Source: Pseudomonas syringae CC1557 (GTDB taxonomy: Bacteria > Pseudomonadota > Gammaproteobacteria > Pseudomonadales > Pseudomonadaceae). From it: a stretch of DNA of 64,000 nt. The position numbers and the translations under genes were made by a program. The notes under the pieces were generated by a model. The model did not search any database. It saw nothing but the letters and a program-made list of their open reading frames with translations, and was not told the DNA's origin. Positions 29,976-38,535 of this stretch are shown one piece after another. The stretch covers positions 3,659,501 through 3,723,500 of the forward strand of contig NZ_CP007014.1 in NCBI RefSeq assembly GCF_000452705.1, given 5' to 3'. The first letter of the stretch is position 1. Each line of letters begins with the position of its first letter.

Positions 29976-31066
29976 GACTTGATTACCGCGCTGCTGCCGG
30001 TTATCCCATCAGCGGCATCGGTCGCCAGAATTTCGCCCTTGAACGGGCTTTTCGCGCGCAGCCAGACGTCCAGTTGCAACTGTTTGGCGTGGCGCCTTAT
30101 GACCATCCGGTGCGTCGCCTGATGCATGCGCCGCGCTGGGCAGCACCGCTGAACTCGGTGCATCGCCTGCCTGACCGGCTGCGCTTCGAGGGTGCTTACC
30201 TGCCGGAGGCGCTGCGCGATGCCGGGATCGAGCTTTACGTCGCCAACATCAATATGGGCCTGCCGCTGGGCCGCAAACCGGCCGGAATGCGCTACGTATT
30301 GCAATTGCATGATCTGTTTCAGCTCACCCAACAGAACAATCATGGGTCACGCCTGAAAGCCCGGGTCTACCGGTTGACCGATTACCTGTCGATTGCCTGG
30401 TCGTTGAAAGTGGCCGACCAGATCTGGACGCCGTCGCAATTCACCGCAGATGAAGCCGCACGCCTGTTCCCGCAGATCAAGCACAAGCTGCGCGTCATAC
30501 CGTTGCTGGTGGAGAACTTCACAGGTGAACCGGCCGATATCAGCCAGTTGCGCCTGCCCCAGCGCTATTGGCTATGCGTGGGTACACGCGAGCCGCGCAA
30601 GAACATCAAATGGTTCGTCGATGCCTGGCAGACCGCGCGCATGCAGTTTGTCGACACACCAGAGCTGGTGCTGGTGGGCGGCGATGAACCGCTGACCGAA
30701 GCCCAACGGCAGTTGCCGGGCCTGCACGTGCTGACCGGCCTGAGCGACGCTGAGCTGCACGCGGTCTACCGCAATGCCGAGCGGCTTTGGCAGCCATCAT
30801 GGTGCGAAGGCTTCGGTTTGCCGGTGATCGAGGCGCTCAATGCAGGGACACCGGTCGCCGTCGCAACGGGCTCGTCGCTGGATGAGGTCGCCCCTCCCGA
30901 CAGTCCGCGTTTTTCGCCCACCGACAGCGGCAACCTGATTCGCCTCATGGGCACGTTGTCCCACGCACCTGAAGAAGATCCTGCCATCGCCCGCGACTGG
31001 ACCGAGCGCTATCACCTGGATGCTTTTTGCAAACGCGTGCACGACGCGCTGGAGGAGTTGCGCTGA
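29966..31066 (+). CDS. pslI: Psl glycosyltransferase PslI
   Basis: 366 residues, family 4 type: an N-terminal Rossmann-like half with GIGRQNFALERAF, then a donor-binding half with CVGTREPRKNIKWFVDAW and the nucleotide-sugar motif WQPSWCEGFGLPVIEALNAGTPVAVATGSSL. It should act in assembly of the repeat unit; the specific linkage is not readable. It overlaps pslH by ten bases and pslJ by one base. Confidence 0.88.
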   Translation: MRIGLDYRAAAGYPISGIGRQNFALERAFRAQPDVQLQLFGVAPYDHPVRRLMHAPRWAAPLNSVHRLPDRLRFEGAYLPEALRDAGIELYVANINMGLPLGRKPAGMRYVLQLHDLFQLTQQNNHGSRLKARVYRLTDYLSIAWSLKVADQIWTPSQFTADEAARLFPQIKHKLRVIPLLVENFTGEPADISQLRLPQRYWLCVGTREPRKNIKWFVDAWQTARMQFVDTPELVLVGGDEPLTEAQRQLPGLHVLTGLSDAELHAVYRNAERLWQPSWCEGFGLPVIEALNAGTPVAVATGSSLDEVAPPDSPRFSPTDSGNLIRLMGTLSHAPEEDPAIARDWTERYHLDAFCKRVHDALEELR

Positions 31067-32496
31067 TGCCGTTGGCCATGCCATTGGGGTTACTGTTCAG
31101 CCTGATGTTCGGCGTGATGATCTGGCTGTTGCCGGCACCGTTCGTGCTGATGGCCGCGGTCGGCCTCGCGGCGGCGGCCACGGTGATTCGTCGTCCGCTC
31201 TGGGGCCTGTTGCTGTTCTGCATGATCGGTACGTTTCTGCCCTACTCGACCGTGCAGATCGGCGTTCGCACCACGGTGTCCGAAGCGCTGATCATGCTGA
31301 CGTGGGGCAGTTACCTGTTGCAGGCGATGTTTCAGGAGCAGGCCCGCGTGCCACAAATGCTGCGCACCGAGAAACTGCTGGTGGCGCTGATGCTGTTCAG
31401 TGCCTTCCCGTTTCTGGTCGGGCAACTGACTGTGGTCGCCGAAGGCAACGGACCGATCAACTGGGTTCGCTGGCTGTTCAACCTGTCGATCCTGTTTCTG
31501 GTCCCGAGGCTGCTGACCGACAGCAAAACCCTTGAAAACGTTATCCTGGCGATGCTCGGCGGGACCCTGCTGATGCTCCTGCTGTCGATTTCCATCTACG
31601 TCAGCAAAGGCTCGGCGACCGCCATCATCCCGATCCTTGGCAGCCTCGGGTACAGCGGCGCGGATACCCTCAGCGAAAGTCTGCGCTCGTTTTCCACCCG
31701 GATGGGCTCGCCGTGGATGCACCCCAACGTGGCAGGCGGCGCGCTGGCGATGCTGATACCACTGGCGTTCTGCTTCGGCATGACCCGTAGTGGCTCGGCG
31801 CGCAAACTGGGCCTGGTGGTAGCCGCGCTGGGGACCATCGGTCTATTGCTGACCGGCTCACGCGGTGCACTGGTGAGCCTGGTGGCGGTGATGCTGTGGA
31901 TGGCCCGCCGACGTGTTCCACACTTCGGACGCTTGCTGATGGGCGGCATTGTGGCCGGTGTCTTGCTGTTGATGCTCTACCCGCCGCTGCAAGAGCGGCT
32001 GATGGGGCTGTTCGCCGATGACGACGTCAGCACTGCGATCCGCTTCCTGGAGTACAGCCACTTCCCGGACGCCATGGCCACGTTCCCGTTCGGCATCGGC
32101 TTCAAGACCGACCCGCCGGTAGCGGGCTATACGCAATTCGGTATCTCCAACCTATGGCTGAACTTCATCTACAAGATTGGCCTGCCCGGCATGTTGTTGT
32201 TCATCGCCGTGACGATCAGTTGGTGGAAGGAAGTACGCCCGGCACGCGGGCGAATCGTCCTGACCCGGGACAACGCCATTGCTCTGGGTTGCATGACAGG
32301 CGTGCTGGCTGCGCTGGTCAGCGGTCTGTTCGACCACTATTTCAGCTTTACCAGCGTGCTGGCCGCACTGTTCTGGCTGTTCATCGGCATCAGCCTGCAC
32401 GAGACCAGACGCCTGCGCGCCATGGCCGCAAAAACCGATGCTGCAAAAACCAATAGACACTCCGTTGCACCACCCGAGCCGGAAGCCTCCGTATGA
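31066..32496 (+). CDS. pslJ: Psl polymerase/ligase-like membrane protein PslJ
   Basis: 476 residues with about 10-12 membrane helices and the O-antigen ligase/polymerase (Wzy) fold pattern: SRGALVSLVAVMLW is the usual loop, and a large periplasmic loop lies around residues 295-370. It is the likely polymerase that joins repeat units. I start it at the ATG at 31066, overlapping the pslI stop (TGATG), because the longer frame lies wholly inside pslI. Its last four bases overlap the next gene. Confidence 0.87.
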   Translation: MPLAMPLGLLFSLMFGVMIWLLPAPFVLMAAVGLAAAATVIRRPLWGLLLFCMIGTFLPYSTVQIGVRTTVSEALIMLTWGSYLLQAMFQEQARVPQMLRTEKLLVALMLFSAFPFLVGQLTVVAEGNGPINWVRWLFNLSILFLVPRLLTDSKTLENVILAMLGGTLLMLLLSISIYVSKGSATAIIPILGSLGYSGADTLSESLRSFSTRMGSPWMHPNVAGGALAMLIPLAFCFGMTRSGSARKLGLVVAALGTIGLLLTGSRGALVSLVAVMLWMARRRVPHFGRLLMGGIVAGVLLLMLYPPLQERLMGLFADDDVSTAIRFLEYSHFPDAMATFPFGIGFKTDPPVAGYTQFGISNLWLNFIYKIGLPGMLLFIAVTISWWKEVRPARGRIVLTRDNAIALGCMTGVLAALVSGLFDHYFSFTSVLAALFWLFIGISLHETRRLRAMAAKTDAAKTNRHSVAPPEPEASV

Positions 32497-33314
32497 AACA
32501 CCGCATGATGCACTCACACAACCTCAGAGAGGCACTGCCTGACTACGCACGCAAGATGGCCGTGCCGCTCGAAGAGCTGGAAGCAGCCTACCAGTGGATG
32601 CTGGACAACGAAGTGTGTTTCGAGACACGCATCAAGGAGCGCACGCTGTCGTTCATCTGCTACCTGAATATCGAGCCGCGGATCGAACACCCGCTGGCGC
32701 GGCGCTTCTACAAGCTGTTGGCCAGTGAAACCCTTGGCCAACTGATTCCCTTGTACGGGATCAACTGGCCGACCCTGCGCGACCGCATGCTGCGCGTCTG
32801 GGAGCAGGCCTATAACATCCTGATCTGCAAGATTCCGAGCCATACCCTGCGCCTGCTGTGGCTGCGCATGGGCGGAGCGAAGATCGGCAAGGGCTCGACG
32901 GTCTGGCGCAACACTGAAGTGCTGGGCGTCGACAGCCTGCGTATCGGCAATGACACCACCGTGGGCTGGCACTGTCAGCTGGATGCCCGGGGCGGGCTGG
33001 TGATCGGCGATCACGTCACTATTGCCTCGCACGTGCTCATTATCGCGGGTGGACACGACCTCAACGAGCCTGAATTCTGGGCCGTGGGCGGGCCGGTGTT
33101 CATTGGCGACTACGCCTGGATCTGCAGCCGTGCCCTACTCTCGTTTGGCGCCGACATCGGTGAAGGCGCGGTGGTCGGTGGCAACAGCGTGGTGTCCAAA
33201 CGCGTCGCGCCCTACGCCATCGTCAGCGGCCCGAATGCCGAGGTCAAAGGCGAACGAGCCCGTAATCTCAACTACAAGGTGGGCGGCAAAGGCCTGTTCA
33301 CCTTGTTCCACTGA
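32493..33314 (+). CDS. left-handed beta-helix (hexapeptide repeat) O-acyltransferase of the Psl operon
   Basis: 273 residues. A helical N-terminal part (1-110) of unknown role is followed by a hexapeptide-repeat domain (about 125-250) of the CysE/LacA/WcaB type, with repeats such as IGKGSTVWRN, IGNDTTVGWH, IGDHVTIASH and IGDYAWICSR. The His in GGHDLNE is the likely catalytic residue. It probably acetylates a sugar of the polymer or its precursor. P. aeruginosa has the unrelated membrane acyltransferase PslL instead. An ATGA overlap with pslJ marks it as part of the operon. Confidence 0.82.
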   Translation: MKHRMMHSHNLREALPDYARKMAVPLEELEAAYQWMLDNEVCFETRIKERTLSFICYLNIEPRIEHPLARRFYKLLASETLGQLIPLYGINWPTLRDRMLRVWEQAYNILICKIPSHTLRLLWLRMGGAKIGKGSTVWRNTEVLGVDSLRIGNDTTVGWHCQLDARGGLVIGDHVTIASHVLIIAGGHDLNEPEFWAVGGPVFIGDYAWICSRALLSFGADIGEGAVVGGNSVVSKRVAPYAIVSGPNAEVKGERARNLNYKVGGKGLFTLFH

Positions 33315-33329
33315 TCAGCGGCGCGCGCG

Positions 33330-34745
33330 ATGCTGGGTTCGACACTTTGGCTGACACTGGCCACCCTCACCGGCCTGGCAGCCGGCTTTGCCCGTGAATG
33401 GCTGCTGGTCGCGGCCTGGGGGGCAGGCAGCCAGAGCGATGCGTTTCTGGTCTCTATGTTTTTGCCTGAGGCATTGCGCATGTCGCTGGCGGCGGGTTTG
33501 CTCAGTGCTGCCGCCTTGCCGTTGTATCAGCAGCGCTCTGCCGATCGGCAACAACGCTGGCTGGGCGGCATGGCTCCGCGCCTCCTTCTGACCGGCGTGG
33601 CCTTTAGTCTGTTGCTGGCAATGGGCGCTGACGGGCTGGTACGTCTGATCGGGCCAGGGCTTGACGCCGATGGCTATGCGCAGTCTGCCAGTGGTCTGCG
33701 CTGGCTGGCATGGAGCGCGCCGGGCTTCCTGCTGCATGCACTGTTCTGCGTGCCGTTGCAGGCCCGCTCGCGGTTTGTGCTGGCCGGCCTGGGTTCGCTG
33801 TTGTTCAACCTGCCGCCGGTGATCTACCTCGCCGTATTCGGCCACACCTCTACGTCGACTGGCCTGGCCAGCGCCTGCGTGCTGGGCAGCATATTGATGC
33901 CGGGCGTGTTGTTGCCAGCCATGTATCGCTCGGGCTGGCGACCCTGGCAATGGCAATCGGAGGCCGGTGCGGTGCGCGAGCTGTTGCAGCGTATCGGACC
34001 GTTGTTGAGCAGTAATCTGGCCAGTCAGGGCCTGGCGTTGCTTGAGCGAATGGTCGCTTCGTTGCTCGGTGAAGGCGCAGTGACCTGGGTCAACCTGGCG
34101 CGCAAGCTGATCAATCTGCCACTGATCGCTTTGATGAGCCTTAACCAGGTGTTGCTCGGGCTGATGAGCGGCAGCGCAGGCGATCAGCGCCTGTCGTTAC
34201 TGAGGCGCGGGCTGGGCAGTGCCACCTTGCTGACCTTGCCAGCCGTCGCGGGTCTGATCGGTGCGGCGGGCGCGCTGGTCACCCTGCTGCTGCCCAACCA
34301 GAGCCACGATGGTCCGCTGCCGGGGCTGCTGGCCTGGTTTGCCGTACCGCTGATGTTCGGCGCATGGAATGCGTTGCTGGCGCGCTATGCCTACGCCGCC
34401 GGTGACACGCGTCTGCCGCTCAATTGTGAGCTGATCGGCAGTCTGTGCAATGCATTGCTGCTCGGGACATTGCCATGGGTGTTCGGCCTGACCGGCATCG
34501 CCATTGCAGCACTCGGCGGTGCACTGGTCACCGGCCTGCTGCTGATGCGCCGTCAGGCGCTGACGAGCGTGCTGCCGTGGCGCAGTCATTGGCTACTGGC
34601 CAGCCTGTTGATGATGATCGCCGCCCTGCTGCTGCATCCACTGCAAAACACCTGGCTGCAACTGGGGCTGAGTTGCGCTTACGGTGCGGCACTGCTGGTC
34701 GGGCTGGCGCTGTGGCTCAAGCCCTGGCGGAGCGTGTCCGTCTGA
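33330..34745 (+). CDS. pslK: Psl lipid-linked repeat unit flippase, MurJ/MviN type (PslK)
   Basis: 471 residues with about 12-14 membrane helices of the MVF (MurJ-like) exporter fold, beginning LGSTLWLTLATLTGLAAGFAREWLLVAAWGAGSQSDAFLVS, which is the family's N-terminal signature. It should flip the undecaprenyl-linked repeat unit to the periplasmic side. Fifteen bases after the acyltransferase stop. Its last 67 bases overlap the 3' end of the converging lysR gene, so no space remains for a separate terminator. Confidence 0.88.
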   Translation: MLGSTLWLTLATLTGLAAGFAREWLLVAAWGAGSQSDAFLVSMFLPEALRMSLAAGLLSAAALPLYQQRSADRQQRWLGGMAPRLLLTGVAFSLLLAMGADGLVRLIGPGLDADGYAQSASGLRWLAWSAPGFLLHALFCVPLQARSRFVLAGLGSLLFNLPPVIYLAVFGHTSTSTGLASACVLGSILMPGVLLPAMYRSGWRPWQWQSEAGAVRELLQRIGPLLSSNLASQGLALLERMVASLLGEGAVTWVNLARKLINLPLIALMSLNQVLLGLMSGSAGDQRLSLLRRGLGSATLLTLPAVAGLIGAAGALVTLLLPNQSHDGPLPGLLAWFAVPLMFGAWNALLARYAYAAGDTRLPLNCELIGSLCNALLLGTLPWVFGLTGIAIAALGGALVTGLLLMRRQALTSVLPWRSHWLLASLLMMIAALLLHPLQNTWLQLGLSCAYGAALLVGLALWLKPWRSVSV

Positions 34746-35635
34746 TCGACGGCCTGGTGGCGACAGGTCTCCCGGAAACGCTCCAGACTCGGCGAGATGA
34801 ACTTGTCGCGATGCCGAATCATGAAGAAGCGCCGATTCAGCGGCGGCAGCGGGCTGGCAAGCGTCTGCAGTTGCCCGCTTGCCAGCAGGTCAGCCACCAC
34901 CCGGCGGGACAGGCAACTGATGCCGATGCCCTGCGCCAGGGTGCGCTTTATCGATTCGGAGCTGCCTATCTGGCGCATGTCTTTCAGGTCATGCAGATGC
35001 CTGAGCAGCAGGTGCTCGACTTCTTCACGGGTGCCTGAACCTGGCTCGCGCAACAGCCATTCCGCGTTCTGCAAATCACTCAGCGATACCTCCTTCTGGC
35101 GGGCCAGCGGATGAGTGCTGCCAGCAACAATGACCATCTCATCGACCCTCCACGGCTCGGCAATCAGTTCAGGCAGATGACAGGGCGCCTCGATCAGCCC
35201 CATGTCGATCTCGAACTGTGCAACCTTGCGAGCGATCAGCGCGCTGTTGCCGATGTCTATATCCACCCGCAGCAAGGGTGCCGAAGCGCGCAGGGCACCG
35301 ACAATCGACGGCAACTCGTAATTGCCGATGGTGCTGCTACTGCCGATGCGCAAACGGGCATTCAACGCAGCGTCAGCCAATAGAAAGCTGTCTTCGATCT
35401 GCTGCGCGTTTTCCAACATTTGCATGGCGCGTGGCAATAAGGTCTGGCCGCTGTCATTGAGTACCAGGCGTTTGCCCACCCGATCGAACAGGCGAGTGCC
35501 CAGCGCGCTTTCAAGCTCGTTAAGCGCTGCACTGGTCGCCGACTGGGACAGCGCCAGCGCGTTGCCTGCACTGGTGGTACTGCCAAAGCGGGTGATCGAA
35601 CAGAAAATTTGTAGCTGACGCAGATTGAGCCTCAA
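34679..35635 (-). CDS. LysR-family regulator, probably of the divergent TDT transporter gene
   Basis: 318 residues. The N-terminal winged helix-turn-helix (1-60) has the typical RQLQIFCSITRFGSTTSAGNAL and SQSATSAALNELE; the rest is the periplasmic-binding-like effector domain. The C-terminal tail (RQGLSHSASPTSSAAP) is low-complexity and is the part encoded inside the pslK overlap, so it may be a recent extension. It is divergent from the transporter gene at 35758 across 122 bases holding a perfect palindrome, the usual LysR arrangement. The effector is unknown; sulfite or dicarboxylates are possible from the transporter family. Confidence 0.85.
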   Translation of the reverse strand: MRLNLRQLQIFCSITRFGSTTSAGNALALSQSATSAALNELESALGTRLFDRVGKRLVLNDSGQTLLPRAMQMLENAQQIEDSFLLADAALNARLRIGSSSTIGNYELPSIVGALRASAPLLRVDIDIGNSALIARKVAQFEIDMGLIEAPCHLPELIAEPWRVDEMVIVAGSTHPLARQKEVSLSDLQNAEWLLREPGSGTREEVEHLLLRHLHDLKDMRQIGSSESIKRTLAQGIGISCLSRRVVADLLASGQLQTLASPLPPLNRRFFMIRHRDKFISPSLERFRETCRHQAVDQTDTLRQGLSHSASPTSSAAP

Positions 35636-35655
35636 GGGTGAGCTCCATGGTATCT

Positions 35656-35672
35656 ACCTGAAAATCAGGTAA
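35656..35672. promoter_or_regulatory. LysR-type operator
   Basis: TACCTGAAAATCAGGTA has perfect 7-base arms around AAA and contains the T-N11-A core of LysR sites. It lies 20 bases before the lysR start and about 85 before the transporter gene. Confidence 0.6.
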
Positions 35673-35757
35673 CAAAGAACGAGATTACCCGTTTAGAGAA
35701 TTCATTGTCGATCCTTACACTGCTGACAGCTTCCACCGCCGCCAGCAGGAGAACTTC

Positions 35758-36933
35758 ATGAGTAGCTTCGCCACCGTAATGACACGCAATGCGCCCTTCG
35801 CCGCCCTGGCAAGCCCGCGCGAAGCCATTCGTCAATTCACGCCCAACTGGTTCGCGGTCACCATGGGCACCGGCATATTGTCGCTGGCACTCGTACAACT
35901 GCCAGGGAATCTGGCCTTTTTGCGCGACGCAGGTGAGGCGCTGTGGTTTCTGAATATCGCGCTGTTCATTCTGTTCAGCGTGATGTACGCGAGCCGCTGG
36001 ATATTGTTCTTCGACGAAGCCCGGCAGATATTTGGTCATTCAACGGTTTCGATGTTCTTCGGCACCATCCCGATGGGGCTGGCTACCCTCATCAACGGCC
36101 TGCTGGTATTCGGGTCGGCGCGCTGGGGCGATGCCGTGGTGCCGGTTGCCGAAGCCTTGTGGTGGCTGGATGTGGCGATGGCCATGGCGTGCGGTGTGCT
36201 GATCCCGTTCATGATGTTCACCCGTCAGGAACACAGCATCGAAAAGATGACCGCTGTCTGGCTGCTGCCCGTGGTCGCAGCGGAAGTCGCCGCTGCTTGT
36301 GGAGGATCGCTGACAACGCACCTTGCCGCTGCCGACTCGCAGTTCACCGTGCTGATCACCAGTTATGTGCTGTGGGCCTATTCGGTGCCGGTGGCGCTGA
36401 GCATTCTGGTGATCCTGCTGTTGCGCCTGGCCTTGCACAAACTGCCGCACGAAAGCATGGCGGCGTCTAGCTGGCTGGCCCTTGGGCCGATTGGTACGGG
36501 CGCATTGGGCATGCTGGTGATGGGCAGCGACGCCCCGGCGATCTTTGCCGCGCATGGGCTGGCGTCAGTCGGCAGCGTGGCGGCAGGCATCGGCGTGGTG
36601 GTCGGTCTACTTTTCTGGGGGCTGGGCCTGTGGTGGATGGCGCTGGCCGTGCTGATCACTGCGCGTTATTTCAGACAGGGCCTGACATTCAATCTGGGCT
36701 GGTGGGCGTTTACCTTTCCGCTCGGTGTGTACGCGCTGGCAACCCTCAAGCTCGGCGCTACCTTGCAACTGGGTTTCTTCGATATCTTCGGCATGGGGCT
36801 GGTCGTGCTGCTGGCGGTGATGTGGTCGATCGTGGCGGTGCATACCGTTGCGGGTGCGTGGCGGGGTCATTTGTTCGTCTCGCCCTGTATCGCTGCGCGA
36901 GTGTCCGCCGGTCGGTCAATCGCCTTGAACTAA
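35758..36933 (+). CDS. TDT-family transporter (TehA/SSU1/Mae1 type)
   Basis: 391 residues with ten predicted membrane helices and the family opening FTPNWFAVTMGTGILSLAL (about residues 28-46). Members export sulfite, take up C4-dicarboxylates or act on chloride/tellurite; the substrate cannot be decided here. AGGAGAA lies before the ATG at 35758. It is divergent from a lysR gene that probably controls it, and an EthD-like gene follows 50 bases later, perhaps in the same transcript. Confidence 0.83.
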   Translation: MSSFATVMTRNAPFAALASPREAIRQFTPNWFAVTMGTGILSLALVQLPGNLAFLRDAGEALWFLNIALFILFSVMYASRWILFFDEARQIFGHSTVSMFFGTIPMGLATLINGLLVFGSARWGDAVVPVAEALWWLDVAMAMACGVLIPFMMFTRQEHSIEKMTAVWLLPVVAAEVAAACGGSLTTHLAAADSQFTVLITSYVLWAYSVPVALSILVILLLRLALHKLPHESMAASSWLALGPIGTGALGMLVMGSDAPAIFAAHGLASVGSVAAGIGVVVGLLFWGLGLWWMALAVLITARYFRQGLTFNLGWWAFTFPLGVYALATLKLGATLQLGFFDIFGMGLVVLLAVMWSIVAVHTVAGAWRGHLFVSPCIAARVSAGRSIALN

Positions 36934-36983
36934 GTTAAAGGGCGAGGCGCCTGAGATAGACACCTTCCGGACAGAGAGTATTC

Positions 36984-37901
36984 ATGCATACCTCAGCACT
37001 TCCCGACAATTACGGCGCCCGTGACCAGAACATCGTCATCAATTCCTACACCACCGTGCTGCGCAGGAATGGCGTCCCGCACGAGCTGTTCGCCACTTAC
37101 TGGCGCGACGTTCACGGCCCGCTTTGCGCAAGGCTTCCCGGCCTGGGCTGGTATGTACAGCATCACCTGACCCGGGAAAAGGATGCTCATCAGTGGCCGA
37201 TCATCGAAGGTGTCAAACCTTTGCCGGGTTACGTGCTGGATGGCGGCGTGGAAATCGGTTTTCTGTCGGCCGAAGATCAGAAGCAGTTCAAGGATGCCAG
37301 CTCACTGCTGTTTTCTGACGAGCAGAACATGTTCGAGGAAACCATTGCCTACGACGTGCTGGATGGCTCAAGCACGCTGGTGGATCGCCTGCCTGACCCG
37401 ATCCCCAATGAATCGGCCACGCAGGACAAGATGCACCTGCACGTGCACCTCGCCAGCGATAACCTGCCTGCCGCCCGCGAAGCGGTTGCAAAACTCGCTC
37501 GCGACATAGCCGCTTCCGATGCCGTGCTCAAGCTGCGCCTGCACCTCGCGGAGCCTTACGACAATGCCCAGCCAGCCCCCCCTGCGCCAGACGTTAATCA
37601 TGAAATCGAAGCATCCCGTCTGCATGTGGTCATGATGGAGCTGGTCTTCGAATCGGCCTGGACGCGCAGAACCTGGTATGCAAGCGAACAGTTCAAGATG
37701 ATCACCAAAGGCATCAGCGAGCATGTACGCTACATAACGCCGTTTGGTGTCAGCGGTGTCTACACCTATGTGCGGGATGCGATCATGACCACCGCAGGGA
37801 TACGCGGTAGCCGCCAGGCCGAGTTGATCCATCAAATAGGCGCAATCAACCAGACCCGCCCCGAGATCGAAAGCCTGTTTGGGGCGCAATCCCGGGGCTG
37901 A
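36984..37901 (+). CDS. EthD-domain-like protein, duplicated ferredoxin-like fold
   Basis: 305 residues, no signal peptide. The N-terminal half has the EthD/dimeric alpha-beta barrel pattern RRNGVPHELFATYWRDVHGPLCARLPGL. The second half (from about residue 150, MHLHVHLASDN...) looks like a second, diverged copy, with LHVVMMELVFESAWTRRTWYAS mirroring the fold. Such barrels occur in monooxygenase helpers, polyketide aromatases and degradative enzymes, so substrate binding or a small oxidation/isomerisation is plausible, but no catalytic role can be read. It lies downstream of the TDT transporter and may share its promoter. Confidence 0.65.
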   Translation: MHTSALPDNYGARDQNIVINSYTTVLRRNGVPHELFATYWRDVHGPLCARLPGLGWYVQHHLTREKDAHQWPIIEGVKPLPGYVLDGGVEIGFLSAEDQKQFKDASSLLFSDEQNMFEETIAYDVLDGSSTLVDRLPDPIPNESATQDKMHLHVHLASDNLPAAREAVAKLARDIAASDAVLKLRLHLAEPYDNAQPAPPAPDVNHEIEASRLHVVMMELVFESAWTRRTWYASEQFKMITKGISEHVRYITPFGVSGVYTYVRDAIMTTAGIRGSRQAELIHQIGAINQTRPEIESLFGAQSRG

Positions 37902-37993
37902 CACGCGCTTGCCAGCCTGACGTGCGCATTCATTGACGCCGCGCAGGACCCGGGGCGTTTCCTGATCAAAGAACAGAAAGCAGGGTGAAGTCC

Positions 37994-38323
37994 ATGAAAA
38001 CGCTGACAACTCGTGAGGTGTACCAGCAACTGCGAGATGCAGCGATGGGCACACGGCCGTTACGGCGTGTCGGCCAGACTTCGCAAAACGGACTGCAAAA
38101 TGTCGACATCGACGGCTGGCTGTTGACGCTCGAAGTCATCGAGAACAGCCCGAACCGCTGCCTGCACTGTCTCTGCCCGGATGGTCGGGAAGGCTCGTTC
38201 GAAAGCTGGTTGCGCACCGACCCGGTCAGCTTGCTGAGTGGCTGGGAAGATGCGCAGATCGAGCGCTTGCTGGGTGAGGCTGCTGAATCAGACACTGAGC
38301 TACAGGGAGCCGGGCGTCTGTAG
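37994..38323 (+). CDS. small conserved protein, DUF7693-like
   Basis: A 109-residue cytoplasmic protein with the pattern LTTREVYQQLRDAAMGTRPLRRVGQ, a beta segment (VDIDGWLLTLEVIEN) and a cysteine pair CLHCLCPDGREGSFESW, which I recognise from a Pseudomonas family of unknown function. The cysteines could bind a metal. ATG 37994 is chosen because AGGGTGA lies at correct spacing; a GTG at 37985 overlaps that site. It is not obviously linked to its neighbours. Confidence 0.68.
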   Translation: MKTLTTREVYQQLRDAAMGTRPLRRVGQTSQNGLQNVDIDGWLLTLEVIENSPNRCLHCLCPDGREGSFESWLRTDPVSLLSGWEDAQIERLLGEAAESDTELQGAGRL

Positions 38324-38461
38324 GTGCGATCGGGGCGGCGATCAGCATTGTTCGCGAAGTCGTCGTCTCGGGCAGTTTATTCGAGCTATGGAGCAACGTC
38401 ACCACGCCCCTGAAATTCCGCTCCACAGCCGCCCTCATTTTGGCTAGACTCAATCGATTGC

Positions 38462-38473
38462 TGAATCGTTTAA
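38462..38473. promoter_or_regulatory. Cra/FruR-like operator
   Basis: TGAATCGTTTAA within GCTGAATCGTTTAAC fits the enterobacterial Cra consensus and differs at one position from the P. putida FruR site TTAAACGTTTCA (reverse strand). It lies 62 bases before the epimerase-like gene, next to a second palindrome CAATCGATTG (38451-38460). Confidence 0.45.
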
Positions 38474-38535
38474 CTTTACGTTTGAACGAACTCTGCAAAA
38501 ACCATAATTCCAATAATTTCTGAAGGACCTCCGCC

